From positions 62,001 to 126,000 of the forward strand of contig JAJQDI010000005.1 in the NCBI GenBank assembly GCA_021202275.1: 64,000 nt of DNA. Direction: 5' to 3'. The position numbers were made by a program, and so were the translations under genes. The DNA is from Bacteroides sp. (lineage in GTDB: Bacteria; Bacteroidota; Bacteroidia; Bacteroidales; Bacteroidaceae). Below, in pieces: positions 37,704-46,507 of the stretch. Position 1 is the stretch's first letter; each line of letters opens with the position of its first letter. Below the pieces are notes generated by a model, which saw only the letters and a program-made list of their open reading frames with translations, searched no databases and was not told the origin of the DNA.

Positions 37704-38666
37704 TCAGTATTTATTTTTTGGTACACCGGGAAAGTCTTTCTGCGGGTTGTTCCTGGGGTGATGTCCGATGATCTCATTGCGCAGCATGTGCCGGTCGATG
37801 TGTGTATAAATTTCTGTTGTCGCGATAGATTCATGACCCAACATGCATTGAATGGCCCTCAGGTTGGCTCCTCCTTCCAGTAAATGGGTCGCGAAAGAGT
37901 GGCGGAAGGTGTGTGGACTGATGTTTTTCCGGATACCTGCTGCCGCGGCAAGCTCCTTGATCAGATGAAAGATCATGATGCGTGACAGGTGAGTCCCTCT
38001 CCGGCTGAGGAAGACATAATCTTCATGATCTTTTTTGATCTCTATGTGGTTCCTGTCGGAAAAATAAAGCCTGATCTCTTTAATGGCTTTCGGAGAGATC
38101 GGTACTAAGCGTTGCTTGTTTCCCTTTCCTTCTACTTTAATAAACCCTTCTTCTAAATAAAGTTCGGATAGTTTCAGATGAGTGAGTTCGGATACCCGTA
38201 ATCCGCAACCGTATAGGGTTTCAAGGATCGCTTTGTTGCGTTGGCCCTCCTTCTTGCTGAGATCAATGGCCGCTATCAGTTGGTCGATCTCCTCTACGGT
38301 CAGCACTTCAGGCAGATAAAGACCTATCTTAGGTGTCTCCAGCAGTTCGCTGGGGTCCGTTTCCAGAATGTCTTCCAGAATGAGGAAATGAAAAAAAGAT
38401 TTGATGCCCGATATGATACGTGCCTGGGAGCGGGCATGTATGCCGATGTCGTGCAGGCTGGCTACAAAAAGTTCCAGGTCTGTGAGTTTCACCTGCAGAA
38501 GGTCTATGTGCTCGCCTTCCAGGAAATCCATGAGCTTGTCCAGATCCCTCAGATAAGCATCCAGCGTATTATCAGAGAGAGATTTTTCCAGGCGCAGATA
38601 GTGGTGGTAGCGGCGGATTATACGTGCCGTTTTTTCGTTCGCACAGGATTTTCCCTCTCTTTTCAT
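37704..38666 (-). CDS. xerD: site-specific tyrosine recombinase XerD
   Basis: A 320-residue tyrosine recombinase for chromosome-dimer resolution at dif. The N-terminal SAM-like core-binding domain (about 15-100) has YLRLEKSLSDNTLDAYLRDL. The catalytic domain shows R in YGCGLRVSELTHLK, K in VEGKGNKQRLVPI, HTFRHSFATHL, the second His in MLGHESIATTEIYTH, and the Tyr in that same motif. These are the complete R-K-H-x-x-R-H-Y set. Length and C-terminal tail (IGHHPRNNP) are typical of XerD rather than of an integrase from a mobile element. Faces aroQ across a symmetrical 16-bp inverted repeat. Confidence 0.93.
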   Translation of the reverse strand: MKREGKSCANEKTARIIRRYHHYLRLEKSLSDNTLDAYLRDLDKLMDFLEGEHIDLLQVKLTDLELFVASLHDIGIHARSQARIISGIKSFFHFLILEDILETDPSELLETPKIGLYLPEVLTVEEIDQLIAAIDLSKKEGQRNKAILETLYGCGLRVSELTHLKLSELYLEEGFIKVEGKGNKQRLVPISPKAIKEIRLYFSDRNHIEIKKDHEDYVFLSRRGTHLSRIMIFHLIKELAAAAGIRKNISPHTFRHSFATHLLEGGANLRAIQCMLGHESIATTEIYTHIDRHMLRNEIIGHHPRNNPQKDFPGVPKNKY

Positions 38667-38676
38667 TTCTTTTTTC

Positions 38677-38684
38677 TAACTTTG
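38677..38684 (+). promoter_or_regulatory. -7 element for aroQ and the downstream operon
   Basis: TAACTTTG, exact TAnnTTTG match 50 bp before the aroQ ATG; no clear -33 TTTG. Confidence 0.55.
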
Positions 38685-38703
38685 CAACGAATGTTGTATC
38701 AAG

Positions 38704-38711
38704 CAAAGTTA
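38704..38711 (-). promoter_or_regulatory. -7 element for xerD
   Basis: Minus-strand TAACTTTG, 37 bp before the xerD start; mirror image of the aroQ element. Confidence 0.55.
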
Positions 38712-38734
38712 GAAAAAATAACAGGAATGTAAAG

Positions 38735-39154
38735 ATGAAGATCCAGATTATTAATGGTCCTAATATTAATTTGTTGGGAAAACGTGAACCGTCAGTGTAT
38801 GGGAGTGTTTCTTTTGAAGATTATCTGACAGAACTGCGTGGTACATATAAAGGTATAGAGATCAGGTACGATCAGTCTAATTCGGAAGGTTGTATCATAA
38901 ATAAAATACAGGAAGCCGGATTTGAGGTGGATGGCATTATTTTGAATGCCGGAGCTTATACCCATACATCTATCGCGATCCAGGATGCGATCCGGGCAGT
39001 GTCCGCTCCCGTGATTGAAGTACATATCTCCAATGTACATGCCCGCGAATCGTTTCGGCATGTCTCGATGATCGCTTCCGCCTGTAAAGGAGTGATCTGC
39101 GGATTTGGCCTGGATTCTTACCGGCTGGCGATGGAGGCGTTTTTGAATAAGTAA
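38735..39154 (+). CDS. aroQ: type II 3-dehydroquinate dehydratase
   Basis: Third step of the shikimate pathway: dehydrates 3-dehydroquinate to 3-dehydroshikimate. The 139-residue protein shows the family in full: IQIINGPNINLLGKREPSVYG at the start, with the lid Arg and catalytic Tyr, then GIILNAGAYTHTSIAIQDAI with the Asn-Ala-Gly-(A/G)-Y site, VIEVHISNVHARE with the active His, and a final GVICGFGLDSY. I start at 38735 (MKIQIING) and reject the ORF-track start 37 codons earlier, which lies in the xerD coding region. First gene of an operon with pyk (44 bp gap) and probably the genes after it. Confidence 0.96.
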   Translation: MKIQIINGPNINLLGKREPSVYGSVSFEDYLTELRGTYKGIEIRYDQSNSEGCIINKIQEAGFEVDGIILNAGAYTHTSIAIQDAIRAVSAPVIEVHISNVHARESFRHVSMIASACKGVICGFGLDSYRLAMEAFLNK

Positions 39155-39198
39155 TTGACAGGATATATAAGGATATAAATTAAACAGGTAGAAAGATT

Positions 39199-40656
39199 AT
39201 GTTATTGAAACATACCAAAATTGTAGCGACGGTTTCCGATCAGCGTTGTGAGGTAGATTTTATCAAACAATTGTATGAATCGGGGGTGAATGTCGTCCGT
39301 ATAAATACAGCTCATGTACAGCGGGAAGGCTTTGAGAAAATTGTGAATAACACACGAGCTGTTTCCAATCGGATCGCGATCCTGGTAGATACAAAGGGCC
39401 CCGAAGTAAGAACAACGGTCTCGGACGCTCCTATTGATTTTCATACGGGAGACCGGGTGAAGATGTCGGGGCGTCCGTCCGAGAAAACCACCCGCGAATG
39501 GATCTCTGTTTCCTATCCGGAGTTCGTGAAAGACCTGGCTGTGGGAGGAGATATCCTTATTGACGATGGAGAACTGGAACTGAAGGTAGTGGAGAAGACC
39601 GAAGAATATCTGGTTTGTGAGGTGATGAATGAAGCGACATTGGGTAGCCGTAAGAGTGTGAATGTGCCCGGTGTACGTATCAACCTGCCTTCACTGACGG
39701 AGAAAGACAAAACGAATATCGCGATCGCGATGGAGCTGGATATTGATTACATCGCTCATTCTTTTGTACGCAACAGGCAGGATATCCTGGATATCAAAGA
39801 GATCCTCAATGCCAATAACAGCGATATACGTATTGTTGCCAAGATCGAAAACCAGGAAGGAGTAGATAATATTGACGAGATCCTGGAAGTGGCCGATGGC
39901 GTGATGGTGGCGCGGGGAGACCTGGGTATTGAGGTCCCCCAGGAGAGAATACCAGGTATTCAGAGGTTGCTTATACGCAAGTGTGTACTGGCAAAGAAAC
40001 CGGTGATCGTTGCTACGCAGATGCTGCACAACATGATCACCAATCCGCGTCCTACACGTGCGGAAGTCACAGATATAGCCAACGCGATCTATTACCGTAC
40101 CGACGCGCTGATGTTGAGCGGAGAGACTGCTTACGGAAAATATCCTGTGGAAGCGGTGAAAACGATGACGGCTATCGCTTCTCAGGCAGAAAAAGATAAG
40201 CTCGAAGAAAACGATATCCGCATACCGTTGGATCCGGAGAGCAACGATGTAACCGCTTTTCTGGCTAAACAGGCTGTGAAAGCAACGAATAAGCTGAAAA
40301 TGCGTGCGATCATCACCGATAGTTACAGCGGACGTACGGCACGTAACCTGGCTGCTTTCCGTGGAAAATTCCCGGTACTGGCCATTTGTTACAAAGAGAA
40401 GACCATGCGTCATCTGGCCTTGTCATACGGAGTTGACCCTATTTATATGCCGGAACTGGCCAATGGACAGGAGTATTATTTTGCCGCTTTGCGCAGACTG
40501 CTGAAAGACAATGTACTGAGCCCCGAGGATATGGTAGGTTACCTGAGTAGCGGGAAGGCAGGTACGCAAACCTCTTTCTTAGAGATCAACGTGGTGGAAG
40601 ACGCGTTGAAACATGCGGAAGAGAGTGTATTGCCGAATAAGAACCGCTATCTGTAA
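39199..40656 (+). CDS. pyk: pyruvate kinase
   Basis: Glycolytic enzyme making pyruvate and ATP from phosphoenolpyruvate and ADP; 485 residues. The TIM barrel starts HTKIVATVSDQRCEVDFIKQL. The active site stretch IVAKIENQEGVDNIDEIL and DGVMVARGDLGIEVP are clear, followed by RRAEV-like NPRPTRAEVTDIANAIYYRTDALMLSGETAYGKYPVEAV. The C-terminal domain (about 350-485) has the phosphosugar-responsive fold (ITDSYSGRTARNLAAFR). Complete with no truncation. Lies 44 bp after aroQ and 14 bp before the methyltransferase, so probably in one operon with both. Confidence 0.96.
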   Translation: MLLKHTKIVATVSDQRCEVDFIKQLYESGVNVVRINTAHVQREGFEKIVNNTRAVSNRIAILVDTKGPEVRTTVSDAPIDFHTGDRVKMSGRPSEKTTREWISVSYPEFVKDLAVGGDILIDDGELELKVVEKTEEYLVCEVMNEATLGSRKSVNVPGVRINLPSLTEKDKTNIAIAMELDIDYIAHSFVRNRQDILDIKEILNANNSDIRIVAKIENQEGVDNIDEILEVADGVMVARGDLGIEVPQERIPGIQRLLIRKCVLAKKPVIVATQMLHNMITNPRPTRAEVTDIANAIYYRTDALMLSGETAYGKYPVEAVKTMTAIASQAEKDKLEENDIRIPLDPESNDVTAFLAKQAVKATNKLKMRAIITDSYSGRTARNLAAFRGKFPVLAICYKEKTMRHLALSYGVDPIYMPELANGQEYYFAALRRLLKDNVLSPEDMVGYLSSGKAGTQTSFLEINVVEDALKHAEESVLPNKNRYL

Positions 40657-40670
40657 ATAAGAGTCCCACG

Positions 40671-41318
40671 GTGTCTGTTACGCTGGACGAATATATATCG
40701 CAGCACATAGACCCTGAGAGCGAATACCTGAAAGCGCTTTACAGGGATACACATGTAAAGTTACTGCGCCCGCGCATGGCTTCCGGTCATTTGCAAGGGC
40801 GCATGCTTGCCATGTTCGTACGTATGATCTGCCCCGGGCAGGTCCTGGAGATCGGAACGTATAGCGGCTATTCCGCCTTGTGCCTGGCGGAAGGATTGCC
40901 TGAGGGAGGCATGCTCCATACGTTTGAGATCAATGATGAACAGGAGGATTTTACCCGGCCGTGGCTGGAAAACTCTCCTTATTCAGAGAAGATCCGGTTT
41001 TACATCGGAGACGCGCTGGAGAAAGTGCCGCAACTGGGTATAACTTTTGACCTGGCATTTGTGGACGGTGATAAAAGAAAATACCTCGAGTATTATGAAA
41101 TGGTGTTGTGCCATCTGAAAGAGGGAGGATACATCATCGCAGACAATACATTGTGGGACAATCATGTGTTAGAGACTCCAGCCGCGAATGACAAGCAGAC
41201 GCAGGGCATCCAGGCATTTAATGCGTATGTGGCGCAGGACAACCGGGTAGAAAAAGTGATCATTCCCGTACGGGATGGTCTGACCCTTATTCGTAAAAAG
41301 AAAACGACGGGGAGGTGA
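40671..41318 (+). CDS. class I SAM-dependent O-methyltransferase
   Basis: A 215-residue O-methyltransferase of the caffeoyl-CoA/TrmR-like family. The SAM-binding loop is VLEIGTYSGYSALCLAEGL, followed by the acidic LHTFEINDEQ and the metal-binding DLAFVDGDKRKYLEYYEMV, then GGYIIADNTLWDNHV. The start is GTG at 40671; I see no better ATG downstream that keeps the conserved LDEYISQHIDPESEYL N-terminus. Family knowledge: bacterial members include the tRNA wobble-uridine methyltransferase TrmR, so an RNA substrate is possible. Sits in the pyk-rbfA run, 14 bp after pyk. Confidence 0.88.
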   Translation: MSVTLDEYISQHIDPESEYLKALYRDTHVKLLRPRMASGHLQGRMLAMFVRMICPGQVLEIGTYSGYSALCLAEGLPEGGMLHTFEINDEQEDFTRPWLENSPYSEKIRFYIGDALEKVPQLGITFDLAFVDGDKRKYLEYYEMVLCHLKEGGYIIADNTLWDNHVLETPAANDKQTQGIQAFNAYVAQDNRVEKVIIPVRDGLTLIRKKKTTGR

Positions 41319-41357
41319 GGCAATTCTCATGTCCTTACTTTATAAATAGAAATAAGT

Positions 41358-41690
41358 ATGGAAACGACCAGGCAAAATAAAATAGCCAGATTGTTGCAGA
41401 AGGAATTAAGTGATATTTTCCTGCTTCAGGCAAAAGCGATATCCGGTACGCTGGTATCGGTGAGTGTAGTACGTATCAGTCCGGACCTGAGTATCGCGCG
41501 CGTGTATCTCAGTATATTTCCTCCGGACAAGAGTGAGGAGATGGTGAAAAATATCAATGAGAATACCCGGTCTATCCGTTATGAACTGGGTACCCGCGTA
41601 CGTCATCAGCTCCGGATCATTCCCGAGTTGAAGTTCTTTGTGGATGATTCACTGGATTATCTGGAAAAAATAGACTCTCTGTTGAAGTGA
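41358..41690 (+). CDS. rbfA: ribosome-binding factor A
   Basis: A 110-residue 30S maturation and cold-adaptation factor that binds near the 5' helix of 16S rRNA. The KH-like fold is recognisable: RQNKIARLLQKELSDIFL at the N-terminus, VSVVRISPDLSIARVYLSIF in the centre, and ELGTRVRHQLRIIPELKFFVDDSLDYLEKIDSLL near the end. The size is usual for the family. Its TGA overlaps the GTG start of the FtsX-like gene (GTGA), a coupled arrangement. Confidence 0.94.
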   Translation: METTRQNKIARLLQKELSDIFLLQAKAISGTLVSVSVVRISPDLSIARVYLSIFPPDKSEEMVKNINENTRSIRYELGTRVRHQLRIIPELKFFVDDSLDYLEKIDSLLK

Positions 41691-42919
41691 ATTTTCCTTC
41701 CTATATCGCTAAGCGTTATCTTTTCTCCAAAAAGAAGCACAACGCCGTGAATGTGATCTCAGCGGTTTCTGTTTGTGGGGTCGCTCTGGCTACGCTGGCA
41801 TTGGTGTGTACACTTTCTGTCTTTAACGGGTTCCGGGATATGGTAGCCGGCTTTTTCACAGCTTTTGATCCTGAACTGAAGATAACGGTCCGTGAAGGAA
41901 AAGTCTTTGATGCTGAACAGCCGGATATCTCCGCCATTCGTGACTGGAAGGAGGTGGAAGTGTTTACTGAGACTCTGGAGGAGGGGGCTATGGTGCAGTA
42001 CAAAGACCGGCAGGTGATGGCGATGATCAAAGGAGTAGATGATAATTTTGAGCAGCTGACTCAGATCGATAGTATTCTGCATGGAGCCGGAGAGTTTGTC
42101 TTATATGATGAGGTAGCGGAATACGGGATCATGGGCATTGAACTGGTGTCTGTATTGGGAACAGGCGTACAACCCATAGATCCTCTACAGGTATATGCTC
42201 CTAAGCGTCAGGCGCGCGTCAATATGGCCAACCCTTCCGCTTCTTTCAATAGTCGGTATCTCTTCTCTCCGGGGGTGGTTTTTGTGGTGAATCAACAGAA
42301 ATACGATGGTCAATATATACTAACGTCTTTGAATTTTGCCCGTGAGTTGTTCGATTATGAAACAGAGGTTTCCGCGATTGAAGTTAAATTATCTGCGGGT
42401 GAGTCTGCGCCCGGGGTCAAGAGAAAGCTGGAGCAACATCTGGGGCCGGAGTATATTGTCCGGGACAGGTATGAACAGCAGGAAGATGTGTTTCGTATCA
42501 TGGAGATCGAAAAGCTGATCTCTTATCTTTTCCTCACTTTTATTCTAGCCATTGCCTGCTTCAATGTGATAGGTTCTCTCTCTATGCTTATAATAGATAA
42601 GAAGGAGGATGTGGATACCTTGCGCAATCTGGGGGCGGATGATAAACTTATTTCCCGCATTTTTCTGTTTGAAGGTGGACTGATCACCCTGAGCGGTGCC
42701 ATAACGGGTATATTTCTGGGACTGGCCATGTGTTTTGTCCAACAACACTTCGGGATCATTACTTTAGGGAACGGACACGGTAGCTTTGTGGTGGATGCCT
42801 ATCCGGTGAGTGTTCATGCCGTAGACATTTTCTTTATTTTCATTACAGTATTGATTGTCGGTTTCTTTTCCGTATGGTACCCGGTGCGTTATCTTTCCCG
42901 CAGATTGCTGAATGCCTGA
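41687..42919 (+). CDS. FtsX/LolE-like ABC transporter permease
   Basis: An inner-membrane permease of 410 residues in the lipoprotein-releasing/FtsX family. It has one N-terminal helix (AVSVCGVALATLALVCTLSVF), a large periplasmic domain (about 55-265), and three C-terminal helices (LFLTFILAIACFNVIGSLSML, GLITLSGAITGIFLGLAMC, DIFFIFITVLIVGFFSVW). The start is GTG, overlapping rbfA. The N-terminal PSYIAKRYLFSKKKHNAVNVIS is typical of LolE-like proteins in Bacteroidota. The ATPase partner (LolD) is not in this window. It is the last gene of the aroQ-pyk-rbfA run, and the downstream region has no strong terminator. Confidence 0.9.
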   Translation: MNFPSYIAKRYLFSKKKHNAVNVISAVSVCGVALATLALVCTLSVFNGFRDMVAGFFTAFDPELKITVREGKVFDAEQPDISAIRDWKEVEVFTETLEEGAMVQYKDRQVMAMIKGVDDNFEQLTQIDSILHGAGEFVLYDEVAEYGIMGIELVSVLGTGVQPIDPLQVYAPKRQARVNMANPSASFNSRYLFSPGVVFVVNQQKYDGQYILTSLNFARELFDYETEVSAIEVKLSAGESAPGVKRKLEQHLGPEYIVRDRYEQQEDVFRIMEIEKLISYLFLTFILAIACFNVIGSLSMLIIDKKEDVDTLRNLGADDKLISRIFLFEGGLITLSGAITGIFLGLAMCFVQQHFGIITLGNGHGSFVVDAYPVSVHAVDIFFIFITVLIVGFFSVWYPVRYLSRRLLNA

Positions 42920-43056
42920 TCCGGGAGCTGCTCGTTCTGTTCTGGGATTCGTCGGATCATCTCTAGCCGGAAGGGACTTTTCAGGATAAATGTCGAGATT
43001 GATAGACAAAACTGGTAAGTTTGTCGATTCCATTTTTATTTTTATTCTGCGTTTCT

Positions 43057-43064
43057 TATTTTTG
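43057..43064 (+). promoter_or_regulatory. -7 element for the Spy-like gene
   Basis: TATTTTTG, exact match 21 bp before the ATG at 43085. Confidence 0.5.
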
Positions 43065-43084
43065 AATAGCAATTAAGAGATCGG

Positions 43085-43576
43085 ATGAAACGCAGATATA
43101 TACTCATTTCTCTTATCTGTCTGATATGTCCTCTGGCAGGCATGGCACAGGAACCGGATACTTCCCGGCCCCGACAGCCCCGGGAGGTCGTTGAGCCTGA
43201 AGTAAGAGCCAGACAGATGGCTGATGAGATGCAGGTGAAACTTGAGCTGGATCAGAAACAGTATAAGAAGATATATAAGCTTTTTCTTCGGGAAGAAAAA
43301 GAACGTTCGCAGACAAGACCTGATCCCGGTCGCCAGGGACCTCCTCCGGGAGGAAGAAGAGAGGGCGGACCTCCGCCGGACAGGAACAGGGAATTCTCAG
43401 CTGACAGACCGCAGACAAGAAGAGGGATAGATCCTGAACAGATGCAGAAAGCGATTGAGGAAAAAAACAAAAAGATAAAGAAGATCCTGACGGATGAACA
43501 ATACGAAAAGTGGTCTTCTTTGGAAAAAGAAAAAGAAAGAAAAAAACTCCCCTGGGAGTTGAAAGAAGGCGAGTAA
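43085..43576 (+). CDS. Spy/CpxP-like periplasmic protein, low complexity
   Basis: A 163-residue exported protein with a signal peptide (MKRRYILISLICLICPLAGMAQ). After it come two helical stretches, QMADEMQVKLELDQKQYKKIYKLFL and IEEKNKKIKKILTDEQYEKWSSLEK, of the LTxxQ type seen in Spy/CpxP-like chaperones. A basic Pro/Gly/Arg-rich stretch lies between (GRQGPPPGGRREGGPPPDRNRE). I would call it a Spy-like (DUF4890-type) protein, possibly an envelope-stress chaperone; the low-complexity insert limits confidence. It has its own -7 element. Confidence 0.75.
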   Translation: MKRRYILISLICLICPLAGMAQEPDTSRPRQPREVVEPEVRARQMADEMQVKLELDQKQYKKIYKLFLREEKERSQTRPDPGRQGPPPGGRREGGPPPDRNREFSADRPQTRRGIDPEQMQKAIEEKNKKIKKILTDEQYEKWSSLEKEKERKKLPWELKEGE

Positions 43577-43908
43577 AAGCTCGATATTTCGAAAAGACTG
43601 TATAAAAACAGGCTTATTCATACATAGATAACGTTTGTTCTTTTTTGGTAGTAGTAAGATGAGTACACACGTGAGGTGTGTGATAGTTAAATGATTTGTG
43701 TGAGGGTACATGGAGCAGGTGACTGTTCCATGTATTATTTTATATCTATGTGATGAAGATCGGGTATATCCTATTAAGTAATAGATAAAAAGAAGCTGTC
43801 TCATCATAGATTTCACCTTGTCAGAATCTATAGTGAGACAACTTTTTTATATCATATAAAGAGATAGGCTTTTCTGAAAACAGGATCTGGCTTATCCGAT
43901 AAGGGTTC
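43577..43908. other. convergent gap between the Spy-like gene and yfhO
   Basis: 332 bp between two stop codons. No gene seen. It contains the terminator hairpin at 43791-43848. Confidence 0.5.
43791..43848 (-). terminator. long terminator hairpin after yfhO
   Basis: AAGCTGTCTCA-type left arm and TGAGACAACTT-type right arm, extended by ATAGATT / AATCTAT, form a stem of about 20 bp with few mismatches. The T run is on the minus strand, so it serves yfhO. Confidence 0.7.
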
Positions 43909-46407
43909 TCAGGATGTTTTCTTTGAATTCAGCACGTTTTTTCTCTGTTTCCATATCCACGCGATGACAGCAAGGAGTAGAATTACGAGTGCTACGTAGG
44001 CTATTGTTTCCGTGATCTTCAGGCTTTTTGGAGTGAAACGCATTTCAATGGTATGTTCACCTGCCGGAACTTCAATGGCACGCAGGATGTAATCGGCCCT
44101 TGCTATAGGCACAGAGATACCATCTATGGTAGCTTCCCAGCCCGGATAGTATATTTCTGAGAACACAATTACACCTTTTTCCTCAGAAGAGCTTTTGTAT
44201 ACGAGGTGGTCGGGTTCGTAGCTGGTAAGAGTTACCGAGGCCAACGAATCCTTGTAGCTTTCGGTGATACCGGAAAGTGCGTCGCGGAAACTATCATTTA
44301 CCAGAGCTGTTTCTGCGGGATCTATATCATTGAGGCCTTCCATCTCTTCTGTCGCGCTGTTCACATATCTGATCTCCGATACATACCAGGCGTTTCCATA
44401 GGCATACGGATTTTCCAGAGGAATGGTTTGTCCGTGTGTAGCGGGAAAAATGAAGTATCTGGTATTGAGCATATTCAGGATCCTGAAACGATCCGGGTCC
44501 ATTCTTTCCACATCTCCCTCACTGCTTTGTATCTCCTCATATACCGCACTCATTTCGGGTACAATATGCCAGTCTATCATGTCCTGATAGCGCTGGAGTT
44601 TCGCAGCGTGATACCCTCCTACGCTTTTGTGCCAGTAAGAGGTATAATTTTCCTGGAAAGTACTGGTTGCGAAGTTCAGCACTCTGTAATCCAGTGAAGG
44701 GTCCTGTAGAATGAAGTCATCTGTAGGGGTCTTGCGGAAGGTTTCTGTCTTCTGGGTCTGTGGCTGGAATTGAGCGTCATTCAGATAGCGTTTGTTTATT
44801 GCCCACAGATCTGTCAGGCACAATATGGCTATCGCTCCGATCAGGAGAGTGGTTTTTAACTTGCCTGCCCTGTATATCCACAACAACAAGGTGCCGATGA
44901 CAATGATGAAAGAGCTTCGCCAGGCATCTGAAGTGAAAAGGTAAACGCGCATTTCTTCCAGGTTACTGAGTATTCCTTTCAATTGATCTGCGGGAATGGC
45001 ATTCTGAAGAGCCTGGAATTCCTGTGCGGGGATGTAGCTGGAGAAGAACAATCGGGGGGCGATGGCAAATAAGAAGCAAAGGCCCCCTGTGAGAGCAAAA
45101 CTGATGTACAGATATTTTGCTTTTTCTTTCAATAAACCGGGCTGTTGCACGATCTCTTTTATAGCCAGTACGGCCAGCAGGGGGATGGTAAACTCTGCGA
45201 TCACTAAAATGGAAGATATAGCCCGGAATTTGTCATACAGGGGAACATAATCAATGAAGAAATCTGTAAGGCCCATGAAATTCTTTCCCCAGGACAATAG
45301 TACAGAGAATATCGTTGCCCCCAGAAGTGCCCATTTGACAGGGCCTTTTACCAGAAAACATCCCAGAATGAACAACATCAATACAAATGCGCCTATGTAT
45401 ACAGGACCCGACGTCATGGGCTGGTCTCCGAAATACTGAGGAAGTTGCGAATAGAGACTGATATACATGGGGTTGGCTTTCTTCATGGCCGTCCTGCTCT
45501 GGGAAAGAGGTACGGATGCTCCTCCTTTCAGGTTGGGTACCAGTAGGTTGAAGGTCTCTCCGATCCCGTAACTCCACTGAGTAATATATTCACGCGTCAG
45601 TCCGTTTTCTTCTTTACCTTCTGTGGTCTCCTGCCGCAATTCACTCTGTCCGCGCATCGTTTCTTTTGTGTATTCATACGTATGATACAGCGTAGACAAG
45701 TTGATGGAGATACCTATAAAGCCCGCTACTATAAGTGTGCCGGTAGCTTTGAGAAAGTCTGTTAATTCTTTTTTCTTCCAGGCATCTATGAAAATAGCTA
45801 TCACCAGGAACAGGATCACAAACAGGAAATAATAGGTCATCTGTATGTGGTTCGACTGGATCTGCAAGGCTACGAACAGAGCTGCCAGAATGCCTCCTGC
45901 CAGGTATTTCTTTTTATATGCCAGTAAGATCCCTGCTATGGTAGGAGGTATGTAGGCCAGCGTAATAAATTTCCAGATATGTCCCGCGGAGATCAGAATG
46001 AAAAAATAGGAAGAAAATCCCCAGATGATCCCTCCTAATCCGGCCAGCCAGGCAGATACTCCCATCACACGCAACAGAATGTAGAAGCCAAGCATCATCG
46101 CGAACACCAGCCATACATAGTTGGGCAGGAAAAGATGGTAGGCTTTTTCTACCAGGCGCAGAGGCTCCGTAGAGTCGTAACTGGGAGAGATCTGGTAAGT
46201 GGGCATACCGCCAAACAACGCATTGGTCCAGCGGCTGCGATGCCCTGTACGCTCGTAATATTCTTTCACCTCCTGGCTGGCGCCTGCACCTGCCGCAGTA
46301 TCGTGCTGGAAGAGGATACATCCTTCTAGGACAGCGGGAAAGAAATAAGCGAATGAAATGATAATAAATGCCAGGATGACTAATAATTCCGGTAGAAATC
46401 TTTTCAT
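43909..46407 (-). CDS. YfhO family membrane protein
   Basis: An 832-residue integral membrane protein of the YfhO family, related to GT-C glycosyltransferases that use lipid-linked sugars. About twelve helices make the N-terminal two thirds (ELLVILAFIIISFAYFFPAV, VFAMMLGFYILLRVMGVSAW and so on) and the last helix is near the end (ETIAYVALVILLLAVIAWIW). The large soluble region (about 560-800) ends in the conserved beta domain YYPGWEATIDGISVPIARADYILRAIEVPAGEHTIEMRF. The start at 46407 (MKRFLPELLVIL) replaces an upstream in-frame Met without family support. It lies 100 bp after ahcY on the same strand; whether they share a transcript is unclear. Confidence 0.9.
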   Translation of the reverse strand: MKRFLPELLVILAFIIISFAYFFPAVLEGCILFQHDTAAGAGASQEVKEYYERTGHRSRWTNALFGGMPTYQISPSYDSTEPLRLVEKAYHLFLPNYVWLVFAMMLGFYILLRVMGVSAWLAGLGGIIWGFSSYFFILISAGHIWKFITLAYIPPTIAGILLAYKKKYLAGGILAALFVALQIQSNHIQMTYYFLFVILFLVIAIFIDAWKKKELTDFLKATGTLIVAGFIGISINLSTLYHTYEYTKETMRGQSELRQETTEGKEENGLTREYITQWSYGIGETFNLLVPNLKGGASVPLSQSRTAMKKANPMYISLYSQLPQYFGDQPMTSGPVYIGAFVLMLFILGCFLVKGPVKWALLGATIFSVLLSWGKNFMGLTDFFIDYVPLYDKFRAISSILVIAEFTIPLLAVLAIKEIVQQPGLLKEKAKYLYISFALTGGLCFLFAIAPRLFFSSYIPAQEFQALQNAIPADQLKGILSNLEEMRVYLFTSDAWRSSFIIVIGTLLLWIYRAGKLKTTLLIGAIAILCLTDLWAINKRYLNDAQFQPQTQKTETFRKTPTDDFILQDPSLDYRVLNFATSTFQENYTSYWHKSVGGYHAAKLQRYQDMIDWHIVPEMSAVYEEIQSSEGDVERMDPDRFRILNMLNTRYFIFPATHGQTIPLENPYAYGNAWYVSEIRYVNSATEEMEGLNDIDPAETALVNDSFRDALSGITESYKDSLASVTLTSYEPDHLVYKSSSEEKGVIVFSEIYYPGWEATIDGISVPIARADYILRAIEVPAGEHTIEMRFTPKSLKITETIAYVALVILLLAVIAWIWKQRKNVLNSKKTS

Positions 46408-46507
46408 GAACGTATGCAGGATAATGGAGTGAACAAGTATACAGGGAAGAGAAGGGAAACGATGTTCCGAAGAGACTCCGTACCCATCGTTTCCCGTGAT
46501 GCGGATA

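Larger units (their letters stand above)
38670..38718. repeat. perfect 16-bp inverted repeat between xerD and aroQ
   Basis: TTTTTTCTAACTTTGC (38670-38685) and GCAAAGTTAGAAAAAA (38703-38718) are exact reverse complements with a 17-bp spacer. Each arm carries a TAACTTTG -7 element, pointing toward each other. Confidence 0.9.

Noticed and set aside
37704-38666. XerD homologue as the integrase of a mobile element
   Set aside because: Its length and sequence fit housekeeping XerD, and no attachment site, relaxase or phage gene is near.
43620-43760. CRISPR or tandem-repeat array
   Set aside because: Repeated gtgtg/atac words are short and irregular, without equal-length spacers; no array of repeats was found anywhere in the window.
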